NCBI GenBank assembly: GCA_017467745.1
Contig: JAFUKV010000148.1
Coordinates: 1 to 5,480 of the forward strand
Direction of reading: 5' to 3'
Source: Bacteroidaceae bacterium
GTDB taxonomy: Bacteria; Bacteroidota; Bacteroidia; Bacteroidales; CHK158-818
Length of the DNA: 5,480 nt
Shown here: positions 1 to 5,480 of the stretch, piece after piece
Numbering within the stretch: position 1 is the stretch's first letter
How the letters are laid out: each line of letters begins with the position of its first letter
Notes under the pieces: generated by a model
What the model saw: only the letters and a program-made list of their open reading frames with translations
Told to the model about the DNA's origin: nothing
The model's database searches: none
Translations under genes and position numbers: made by a program

Positions 1-2
1 AA

Positions 3-80
3 TCGGAAAAGTCTATGGATGATTTATATGAATCTACCGTAAATGCAATAGGCAAAATGGAAAATACAATAAAAAAATAA
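3..80 (+). CDS. batD: C-terminal end of BatD (aerotolerance operon protein), partial
   Basis: Only the last 25 codons and a TAA stop lie in the window; the gene begins upstream. The visible peptide ends in a short charged helix (MDDLYESTVNAIGKMENTIK, then a final K), which fits the tail of Bacteroidales BatD proteins. BatD is a large envelope protein with a signal peptide, Ig-like domains and a membrane anchor, and it is encoded in the moxR-DUF58-batA-batB-batC-batD-batE cluster. The identification rests mainly on the neighbour: the next gene, only 10 bp downstream, is a clear BatE, and batD normally precedes batE. The peptide alone is too short to prove the family. Confidence 0.7.
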   Translation, partial: SEKSMDDLYESTVNAIGKMENTIKK

Positions 81-90
81 GATTCGAAAT

Positions 91-837
91 ATGAAAAAAA
101 TATATTCCACCATTATTACAATCATCTGTTTTACCGGTACTTTATTTGCCCAAAATAAAATCGCGGAAGCCAATGCCGCATATAGTAATAACGAATATTC
201 AAAAGCGATAGAATTATATGAGTCTATATTAAAAGAAGATGGTAAATCGGCAACGATATATTATAATTTGGGAAATGCCTATTATAAAAACAAACAATAT
301 GCTCCGGCCATATTAAATTATGAACGAGCATTACTGATTTTGCCTAATAATGAGGATGCTCGATATAATTTGGAAATGGCTCGTACTCATATAATAGACA
401 AAGTAAATGCCGTTAAGCCGTTTTTTCTGACAACATGGATTAATAACATCCGTAACGGGTTATCATCAAACGGTTGGGCGTATTTAGGTGTAGGCTGTTT
501 CATCGGCTTTATCGTTTGTCTATTTTTATATTTCTTTACAAGAGTTGTATGGATTAAAAAAGTCGGATTTTTTTGCGGCCTTTCTTTAATCTGTATTTGT
601 ATAATCTCTAATATTTTTTCATCTGACTTAAAAGAGAAACTGTTAGCACATAACGAGGCTATTATTTTTGCACCTACCATTACTATCAAAAGTACTCCAT
701 CGGCAGAAGGCACTGACGTATTTGTGTTACATGAAGGTACAAAAGTTTCTGTAATTAGTACGCTTTCCGGCTGGGGAGAGATAGAAGTAGATGGAAATAG
801 AGGGTGGATTCCGTTAGATAAGATGGAAATAATTTAA
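91..837 (+). CDS. batE: BatE: TPR and SH3-like envelope protein of the Bat aerotolerance operon
   Basis: This 248-aa protein has the order typical of Bacteroidota BatE. Residues 1-20 form a Sec signal peptide with likely cleavage after LFA. Two TPR units follow at about 22-54 and 55-88 (YYNLGNAYYKNKQYAPAILN is a classic TPR helix pair). Two hydrophobic membrane segments lie at about 129-149 and 157-175. A bacterial SH3-like domain fills about 188-248, with the paired GWGE and RGWIPL motifs. Bat proteins are associated with oxygen or stress tolerance in Bacteroides and with related envelope functions in spirochaetes; the biochemical role is unsettled. TPR and SH3 domains suggest a scaffold that binds other Bat proteins or the cell wall, which is inference. 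The gene starts 10 bp after batD and is probably cotranscribed with it. It ends in two consecutive in-frame TAA codons. Confidence 0.9.
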   Translation: MKKIYSTIITIICFTGTLFAQNKIAEANAAYSNNEYSKAIELYESILKEDGKSATIYYNLGNAYYKNKQYAPAILNYERALLILPNNEDARYNLEMARTHIIDKVNAVKPFFLTTWINNIRNGLSSNGWAYLGVGCFIGFIVCLFLYFFTRVVWIKKVGFFCGLSLICICIISNIFSSDLKEKLLAHNEAIIFAPTITIKSTPSAEGTDVFVLHEGTKVSVISTLSGWGEIEVDGNRGWIPLDKMEII

Positions 838-856
838 TAAACATCTTTTTGTTTGT

Positions 857-1531
857 ATGTTAGAACAACTTATAGAATATGATAAATGGCTATTGCTCCA
901 AATTAATGGGTGCGACAGCCATTTTTTAGATCATTTTATGTGGCTATATACCGGAAAGTTAATATGGGCGCCATTAGTATTATCCTTACTTTATGTCTAT
1001 TGCCGGAAATACATTTTAGATGCAATATTAATAATACTTATCTCAATAATAGTTGTAACATTATGCGACCAAATTTCTTCTTCTATATTTAAGCCTTATT
1101 TTGCAAGACTTAGGCCAACACAAGAACCGGAACTATTAGGGTTAGTTGATGTTACAAACAATTATAGGGGCGGTAAATACGGTTTTATTTCCAGCCATGC
1201 GGCAAATGGCATAGGTATGGTTTGTATTTCATCGTTATTATTCCGTAATAAAATATACACGATAAGTTTAATCTTATGGGCATTGATTAATTGCTATACC
1301 CGAATCTATTTGGGAGTTCATTACCCGGGTGATATTATCGGAGGTATCTTGTTAGGGGGGATTATAGGATTAGCCGGATACAAATCTTATGCCTTTATTC
1401 GGAATGCCTTATTTTACAAAGGCTGGTTACAAGAAAAAGATATACCATATGTTCATACCAATATTAAGCCGATATTGATAACGCTGTATGCAACATGGGG
1501 AGGAGTTGTCTTATTTTCTTGCATAATTTGA
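857..1531 (+). CDS. PAP2-family membrane phosphatase (lipid phosphate or undecaprenyl-PP phosphatase type)
   Basis: This 224-aa integral membrane protein carries the three PAP2 catalytic motifs. C1 is K79-x6-R86-P87 (KPYFARLRP). C2 is I111-S112-S113-H114, in the place of the textbook PSGH. C3 is T148-R149-x5-H155-x3-D159 (TRIYLGVHYPGD). H114, H155 and D159 are the expected catalytic residues and all are present. Hydrophobic segments lie at about 36-49, 55-78, 115-128, 133-147, 159-175 and 205-222, so about six membrane passes. Family members remove phosphate from undecaprenyl pyrophosphate, phosphatidylglycerol phosphate, phosphatidate or lipid A; the substrate here cannot be read from the sequence. 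The ATG lies 19 bp after the batE stop with no terminator between, so it is probably the last gene of the bat operon. No convincing terminator was found after it. Confidence 0.9.
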   Translation: MLEQLIEYDKWLLLQINGCDSHFLDHFMWLYTGKLIWAPLVLSLLYVYCRKYILDAILIILISIIVVTLCDQISSSIFKPYFARLRPTQEPELLGLVDVTNNYRGGKYGFISSHAANGIGMVCISSLLFRNKIYTISLILWALINCYTRIYLGVHYPGDIIGGILLGGIIGLAGYKSYAFIRNALFYKGWLQEKDIPYVHTNIKPILITLYATWGGVVLFSCII

Positions 1532-1589
1532 TTTACACAAAAAATAGAAAAAGAACTTTACTTGTTTTTGTAAAATAGTTGCAATAAAA

Positions 1590-1621
1590 TTTGGGGATTT
1601 GAAAAATAAAACCTATATTTA
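1590..1621 (+). promoter_or_regulatory. Candidate Bacteroidota-type promoter for the small HTH gene
   Basis: A TTTG at 1590-1593 is followed, after a 20-base spacer, by TATATTTA at 1614-1621. This matches the Bacteroidota housekeeping pattern (TTTG, about 19-21 bases, TAnnTTTG) except for the last base of the -7 box. Transcription would begin near 1627-1630, giving a leader of roughly 40 bases before the ATG at 1671. AT-rich DNA gives such matches by chance, so this is tentative. Confidence 0.4.
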
Positions 1622-1670
1622 TTGCGTGATAATGTAAAATTTATTAAGAACCTTTTAAAACATTTCTACT

Positions 1671-1931
1671 ATGACAAAAACAATAACATTTAATGAGCTA
1701 CGTCGCCTTAAAGACAGTTTACCTACCGGTTCTATCCATAGAATTGCAGACGAATTAAATATACGAGTACAAACCGTACGAAATTATTTCGGAGGAAATG
1801 ATTATAATTTCGGTAAAAATTGCGGGTTACATATTGAACCCGGTCCCGATGGAGGTATTGTTGTCTTAGACGACACTACGATTTACGATATGGCTCTGAA
1901 AATCCTTTCAGAACAGAACACAGATGAATGA
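1671..1931 (+). CDS. Small helix-turn-helix DNA-binding protein, conserved type, function unknown
   Basis: This 86-aa soluble protein has a predicted helix-turn-helix at about residues 21-41: SIHRIADELN, a turn, then VQTVRNYFGG. This is the pattern of a recognition helix that opens with polar residues and carries an arginine. An N-terminal helix (NELRRLKDSL, 8-17) precedes it. After the HTH comes a glycine-rich segment (GLHIEPGPDGGIVVLDD, 52-68) that may form a beta hairpin or wing, then a final amphipathic helix (IYDMALKIL, 71-79). I recall very similar small proteins in Bacteroidales genomes, usually annotated only as DNA-binding or hypothetical; I know of no assigned target. It lacks any sensor or enzymatic domain, so it may act as a regulator or nucleoid-type protein, which is inference. 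It stands alone, with a candidate promoter upstream and a terminator touching its stop codon. Confidence 0.8.
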   Translation: MTKTITFNELRRLKDSLPTGSIHRIADELNIRVQTVRNYFGGNDYNFGKNCGLHIEPGPDGGIVVLDDTTIYDMALKILSEQNTDE

Positions 1932-1979
1932 TATCAAAATATAGTTACGTATAAACGCTATGTTTTGATATTTTTTATT
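1932..1979 (+). terminator. Rho-independent terminator after the HTH gene
   Basis: The arms TATCAAAATATAG (1932-1944) and CTATGTTTTGATA (1958-1970) pair over 13 bp with one T-G wobble across a 13-base loop. A T-rich tract (TTTTTTATTT) starts at 1971. The stem is AT-rich and so weaker than the other two in the window. The 5' arm begins directly after the TGA stop at 1929-1931, so a ribosome at the stop codon would cover part of the hairpin. Confidence 0.8.
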
Positions 1980-2075
1980 TGTAGATAATCAAGACAAAAC
2001 TCCGGTATTTATAGTTGTTGTAGTTGTTTGATAAACTGCAAACAGGATTTGTATGTAATTCTTAAAAGTATAAAA

Positions 2076-3191
2076 ATGGATACAGACAGACTTATTACTA
2101 TTGCCATACATACCTTCGAAAAGGCTCAGATTATAAAAGGTGTATTAGAAAGTGAAGGAATACCGACCGTAATCCAAAATGTAAATTTAATACAACCGGT
2201 CATATCCTCCGGAGTTCGTGTCAGAATACACGAAAGAGATTTGCCCCATGCTTTGCAGGTTTTAGAACAATATCCGTTATTAAAAAATGACAGAAATTAT
2301 GAAGAACCGGCAGAAAAACTTAATCGGATATTAATACCGGTAGACTATTCTTCTTATTCATATCATGCGTGTCAAATAGGATTTAATTTAGCAAAAACGT
2401 TGGGAGCCGAAGTGATGTTGTTACATGTCTATTTCAGCCCTTATTTCCCCGGCGCAATACCTGTAACAGACACGTTTACCTATGAAATAAACGAAGATGA
2501 AGTATTTAAACAAATACAGGACAGGGCTAATAAAGAGACAGCTTCTTTTTGCGAAAAAATTTATAAACAGATTTCCGAAGGTAATTTAGCGGATATCAAA
2601 TTCGACATTACTTTGCGAGAGGGTATTCCGGAAGACGAAATTATTCAGTACACCAAAGAGTATAATCCGCAGATCGTCATCATGGGTACACGAGGAAAAG
2701 ATCAAAAAGAAATGGATTTAATTGGAAGTGTTACGGCCGAAGTTCTTGACAGTGTCCGTTGTCCTGTTTTTGCCATACCGGAAAGTACAATGATTTTTTC
2801 TATGGATCAAATAAAAAACATTGCGTTTTTTATTGCTTTCGAACAAAAAGAACTGATAACATTAGATACGTTTATGCGTTTGATGAAACCTTTTTCATTT
2901 ACCGTTAATTTTATTCATATCGCCAATAAACAGGACGAATGGGATGAAATAAAAATGGCGGGAATTAAAGATTATTTCATCAAGAACTATCCAGACAAAG
3001 AAGTCTCATACGAAATCATACAAAATGAAGAATTTTTAGGCAATATCGAAACAATTGTTCGCAATAAAAATATTGATATTTTGGTTTTGGCATCGCGTAA
3101 ACGGAACCTTTTTGCAAGGCTCTTTAATCCAAGTATAGCGCATAAGATGCTATTTCATACGGATACCCCTTTATTGGCGATACCATCGTAA
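2076..3191 (+). CDS. DUF2007 and tandem universal stress protein (USP) domain protein
   Basis: With the start at 2076 the protein has 371 aa. Residues about 4-67 resemble DUF2007 (putative prokaryotic signal-transducing domain; TIAIHTFEKAQIIKGVLESE). Residues about 83-236 are a complete USP domain. It has the strand ILIPVDYS with Asp90 at the nucleotide pocket, LLHVY at 115-119, and the ATP-binding motif G204-x2-G207-x9-G217-S218. Residues about 247-371 are a second USP domain whose motif is degenerate: the three glycines are replaced by Ala339, Lys342 and Pro352, with only Ser353 kept. USPs are cytoplasmic stress-linked nucleotide-binding proteins; here one site probably binds ATP while the other is structural. 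An in-frame ATG at 2028 would add 16 residues. I prefer 2076 because it follows an A-rich leader (TATAAAA) and the extension fits no domain. The gene is flanked by terminators, so it is probably monocistronic; no clear promoter was found. Confidence 0.88.
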   Translation: MDTDRLITIAIHTFEKAQIIKGVLESEGIPTVIQNVNLIQPVISSGVRVRIHERDLPHALQVLEQYPLLKNDRNYEEPAEKLNRILIPVDYSSYSYHACQIGFNLAKTLGAEVMLLHVYFSPYFPGAIPVTDTFTYEINEDEVFKQIQDRANKETASFCEKIYKQISEGNLADIKFDITLREGIPEDEIIQYTKEYNPQIVIMGTRGKDQKEMDLIGSVTAEVLDSVRCPVFAIPESTMIFSMDQIKNIAFFIAFEQKELITLDTFMRLMKPFSFTVNFIHIANKQDEWDEIKMAGIKDYFIKNYPDKEVSYEIIQNEEFLGNIETIVRNKNIDILVLASRKRNLFARLFNPSIAHKMLFHTDTPLLAIPS

Positions 3192-3201
3192 AAAATAAGA
3201 T

Positions 3202-3241
3202 AAAAAAAGAGAGGCATTTTGATAAATACCTCTCTTTTTTT
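3202..3241 (+). terminator. Strong rho-independent terminator after the USP gene
   Basis: The arms AAAAAAAGAGAGG (3202-3214) and CCTCTCTTTTTTT (3229-3241) pair perfectly over 13 bp around a 14-base loop. ATTT (3216-3219) and AAAT (3224-3227) in the loop can extend the stem. The A-run before and T-run after the GC part make it potentially active in both directions. It lies 10 bp after the stop codon at 3189-3191. Confidence 0.92.
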
Positions 3242-3303
3242 ATTTATAAAAGTTTATTTCCAAGAAAAAGGATAAACAATAAGTATAAAAAATGTTTTTT
3301 CAT

Positions 3304-3311
3304 TACCTTTG
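3304..3311 (+). promoter_or_regulatory. Bacteroidota -7 promoter box (TACCTTTG) for glnS
   Basis: TACCTTTG is an exact match to the TAnnTTTG -7 element, 26 bases before the glnS ATG, so the leader would be about 20 bases. The usual -33 TTTG is not present at the expected distance (about 3280-3284 reads as A-rich sequence). A T-run (TTTTTT, 3295-3300) lies just upstream. It sits between the preceding terminator and glnS, as expected for an independent promoter. Confidence 0.6.
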
Positions 3312-3337
3312 TGGCCGAATAATTTAATATAAAGAAA

Positions 3338-5041
3338 ATGGCACTGACAGAAAATAGTGAAGATACGGAAAAGAAAAGTCTGAATTTCATAGAAGTTGCC
3401 GTAGATGCCGATTTAAAAGCCGGTAAAAACGGAGGACGGTTAAATACCCGATTTCCGCCGGAACCGAATGGTTATTTGCATATCGGACATGCAAAAGCTA
3501 TTTGCATGGATTTCGGTATTGCTGAAAAATTCGGAGGAAAATGTAACCTTCGGTTTGACGATACCAATCCGGTAAAAGAAGATGTAGAATATGTAGATTC
3601 TATAAAAGAAGATATAAAGTGGTTGGGGTTCGATTGGGAAGATCGCCTTTACTATGCGTCGGATTATTTCCCCAAATTATGGGATTTAGCGATTCGTTTT
3701 ATAAAAGAAGGAAAAGCCTATGTCGATGAACAGTCGGCAGAGGAGATAGCTCGCCAAAAAGGAACTCCTACACAGCCCGGTCTAGAAAGCCCTTTCAGAA
3801 ATCGAAGCGTTGAAGAAAACCTCGATTTGTTTGAACGGATGAATAAAGGAGAATTTGAAGAAGGCAGTATGGTTTTACGTGCTAAAATAGATATGGCTTC
3901 TCCCAATATGCACATGAGAGACCCTATTATGTACCGAATCATAAAACATCCTCATCATAAAACGGGAACAACGTGGAACGCATATCCCATGTATGATTTC
4001 GCTCACGGTCAATCTGACTACTTTGAAGGAGTAACACATTCTATTTGTACTCTCGAATTTGAAGTTCATCGCCCTTTATACGACTGGTTTATTGATCAAT
4101 TTGCAGGCGATGACTATCGTCCTCGACAAATGGAATTCAACCGTTTAAACCTTACTTATACAGTAATGAGTAAGCGAAAATTGTTACAGTTGGTACAAGA
4201 AAAATTAGTATCCGGATGGGATGATCCCCGTATGCCGACCATTTGCGGATTACGTCGTAGAGGATATACCCCGAAATCTATCAAGAACTTTATAGACAGA
4301 ATAGGTTATACCAAATATGACGGATTAATAGATGTTTCTTTGTTAGAACATAGTATTCGCGAAGACCTCAATCAAACAGCAACCCGAGTATCAACAGTAT
4401 TAGACCCTATTAAATTGATTATCACCAATTACGAAGAGGGTAAAGTAGAAATGTTGGATGCTGAAAATAATCCGGAAGATATTTCGGCAGGAACACATCA
4501 GATTCCATTCAGCAGGGAGCTATATATTGAACGAGAGGATTTTATGGAAAATCCCCCGAAGAAATATTTCAGATTATCCGTAGATAAAGAAGTCCGATTA
4601 AAAAATGCTTACATTGTAAAATGTACCGGATTTAAAAAAGACGACAACGGAAATATAACAGAAGTATATTGTGAATACGATCCCACAACAAAAAGCGGTA
4701 TGGTTAATTCAGGGCGTAAAGTAAAAGGCACTCTACATTGGGTATCTGCCAACCATTGCGTTCCTGTTGAAGTTCGTTTATATGATCGTCTGTTTTGCGT
4801 AGAAAATCCATCGGAAGAAAAGGAAAAAGATTTCAGAGAGTTGCTAAATCCCGATTCTTTGAGAATCCTTACCGACTGCAAAGCAGAACCGTATGTAGCT
4901 ACCGTTAGCAAACCGGGAGAACGTTTTCAATTTCAACGTACAGGTTATTTCTGTGTAGACCAGGACTCTACTAACGATAGAATTGTGTTTAACAGAGTGG
5001 TTTCTCTAAAAGACAGTTGGGGAAAAATAAAAAATAAATAA
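3338..5041 (+). CDS. glnS: Glutaminyl-tRNA synthetase (GlnRS)
   Basis: This 567-aa cytoplasmic class I aminoacyl-tRNA synthetase charges tRNA-Gln with glutamine using ATP. The N-terminal catalytic Rossmann domain shows RFPPEPNGYLHIGHAK with the HIGH motif at 48-51, and the KMSKS-equivalent VMSKR at 276-280. Aligned from memory with E. coli GlnRS at a constant offset of 8, Arg38, Asp74 and Tyr219 match the glutamine-pocket residues Arg30, Asp66 and Tyr211. THSICTLEF (234-242) is also conserved, which separates GlnRS from GluRS. Residues from about 350 to the end form the two anticodon-binding beta-barrels (GRKVKGTLHWVSANH, 459-473; RLYDRLF, 480-486). The length is near the usual 550-580 aa, with no truncation or appended domain. 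The ATG follows an A-rich leader. It has its own -7 box and terminator. Having GlnRS implies direct Gln-tRNA charging; whether GatCAB is also present cannot be seen here. Confidence 0.98.
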   Translation: MALTENSEDTEKKSLNFIEVAVDADLKAGKNGGRLNTRFPPEPNGYLHIGHAKAICMDFGIAEKFGGKCNLRFDDTNPVKEDVEYVDSIKEDIKWLGFDWEDRLYYASDYFPKLWDLAIRFIKEGKAYVDEQSAEEIARQKGTPTQPGLESPFRNRSVEENLDLFERMNKGEFEEGSMVLRAKIDMASPNMHMRDPIMYRIIKHPHHKTGTTWNAYPMYDFAHGQSDYFEGVTHSICTLEFEVHRPLYDWFIDQFAGDDYRPRQMEFNRLNLTYTVMSKRKLLQLVQEKLVSGWDDPRMPTICGLRRRGYTPKSIKNFIDRIGYTKYDGLIDVSLLEHSIREDLNQTATRVSTVLDPIKLIITNYEEGKVEMLDAENNPEDISAGTHQIPFSRELYIEREDFMENPPKKYFRLSVDKEVRLKNAYIVKCTGFKKDDNGNITEVYCEYDPTTKSGMVNSGRKVKGTLHWVSANHCVPVEVRLYDRLFCVENPSEEKEKDFRELLNPDSLRILTDCKAEPYVATVSKPGERFQFQRTGYFCVDQDSTNDRIVFNRVVSLKDSWGKIKNK

Positions 5042-5057
5042 TCGAATATATCAATTT

Positions 5058-5095
5058 AAAAGCCAGTCATGCCTTTATGACATGACTGGCTTTTT
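5058..5095 (+). terminator. Strong rho-independent terminator after glnS
   Basis: The arms AAAAGCCAGTCATG (5058-5071) and CATGACTGGCTTTT (5081-5094) pair perfectly over 14 bp around a 9-base loop (CCTTTATGA), ending in a T-run (5091-5095). An alternative short hairpin, GTCAT (5066-5070) with ATGAC (5077-5081), could compete during folding. It begins 16 bp after the glnS stop and ends 23 bp before the next start codon. Confidence 0.93.
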
Positions 5096-5118
5096 CCGTA
5101 AATTAATAACAAGAAAAA

Positions 5119-5480
5119 ATGCCGATAAAAGAAGGTGCTGAATTATTTCGACGCTATGAAGATATGAAAAAATGCGGAAGACGTCCGTATTTCGATGTCG
5201 ATGAATTTGAAGAAATAGCCTTTCATTACGAAATAAATGAAAATTACAAAGAAGCCCTCACTACTATACGAAATGGGCTTAAACAGCACCCGAATAATCT
5301 GGATTTATTAATAAAAGAAGCCAGATACCTACTTTACTTAGGGGAGATATACGAAGCGGAAAAAAAGCTAATGTCTATACCATATACAAACGATGAGATA
5401 ATTATGATAAAGGCCGAATTGTGTTTCTGTAAAGGAGACGCAAACCGGGCTATTTATCTATTAAATAGTTTATTGAACTA
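5119..5480 (+). CDS. Tetratricopeptide-repeat-type protein, 5' part only (runs off the window)
   Basis: The reading frame is open from the ATG at 5119 to the window edge, giving 120 codons and no stop. The start follows an A-rich leader (AACAAGAAAAA) and lies 23 bp after the glnS terminator T-run. The protein has no signal peptide, so it is probably cytoplasmic. It shows helix-turn-helix pairs of TPR type: FEEIAFHYEINENYKEALTT, then NGLKQHPNN (about 30-60); LLIKEARYLLYLGEIYEAEK (about 63-82); and MIKAELCFCKGDANRAIYLL (about 96-115). The acidic opening (FDVDEFEEIAFHYE) resembles TPR proteins I recall from Bacteroidales genomes, where they carry no specific function. TPRs mediate protein-protein contacts; the partner is unknown. 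No clear promoter was seen, so expression may depend on readthrough from glnS or on a weak promoter in the 5096-5118 gap. Confidence 0.85.
   Translation, partial: MPIKEGAELFRRYEDMKKCGRRPYFDVDEFEEIAFHYEINENYKEALTTIRNGLKQHPNNLDLLIKEARYLLYLGEIYEAEKKLMSIPYTNDEIIMIKAELCFCKGDANRAIYLLNSLLN

Noticed and set aside
387..713. 108-codon open frame on the minus strand inside batE
   Set aside because: It is fully antisense to a well-supported gene, its product shows no recognisable domain, and its composition fits a shadow of the + strand codons.
910..1092. 60-codon + strand frame inside the PAP2 gene
   Set aside because: It lies in another frame of a gene with complete catalytic motifs and has no leader or domain of its own.
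1532..1574. Possible terminator after the PAP2 gene (TTTAC and AAAAA pairing with TTTTTGTAAA at 1565-1574)
   Set aside because: The pairing is almost all A-T with a 2-base bulge and a loop of about 20 bases, and no T-tract follows. In DNA this AT-rich it is expected by chance.
1978..2063. Candidate promoters for the USP gene (TTTG at 1978-1981 with TATTTATA at 2006-2013; TTTG at 2027-2030 with TAATTCTT at 2056-2063)
   Set aside because: The spacers are 24-25 bases, too long for the usual 19-21, and the -7 boxes match poorly.
3718..4911. Three minus-strand open frames within glnS (74, 64 and 100 codons)
   Set aside because: They are antisense to the conserved glnS coding sequence and their products resemble no known protein.

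Overview
The window comes from an AT-rich genome of the phylum Bacteroidota, most likely order Bacteroidales. The evidence is the end of a Bat (aerotolerance) operon, a TAnnTTTG-type -7 promoter element ahead of glnS, A-rich leaders in place of clear Shine-Dalgarno sites, and several proteins of types familiar from that order. I cannot name the genus safely. All genes lie on the + strand.

Layout. Positions 1-1531 hold the distal part of one tightly spaced operon: the last 25 codons of batD, then batE (signal peptide, TPRs, two membrane segments, SH3-like tail), then a PAP2-family membrane phosphatase. A 139-bp gap with a candidate promoter leads to an 86-aa helix-turn-helix protein (1671-1931), whose stop codon touches an intrinsic terminator. 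Next is a protein with one DUF2007 domain and two universal-stress-protein (USP) domains. Its start is better placed at 2076 than at the upstream in-frame ATG at 2028, and a strong terminator follows it. glnS (glutaminyl-tRNA synthetase, 3338-5041) has its own -7 box and a long GC-containing terminator hairpin. The window ends inside a TPR-type gene that starts at 5119 and runs off the edge.

Functional picture. The Bat proteins and the PAP2 enzyme act in the cell envelope. The small HTH protein, the DUF2007-USP protein and GlnRS each look like separate single-gene transcription units bounded by terminators. No mobile element, CRISPR array, tRNA or rRNA was seen. This is an ordinary chromosomal core region. 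The items most worth a second look are the DUF2007-USP-USP architecture with a degenerate second USP domain, and the uncharacterised small HTH protein. I found no convincing evidence of a new multi-gene system.
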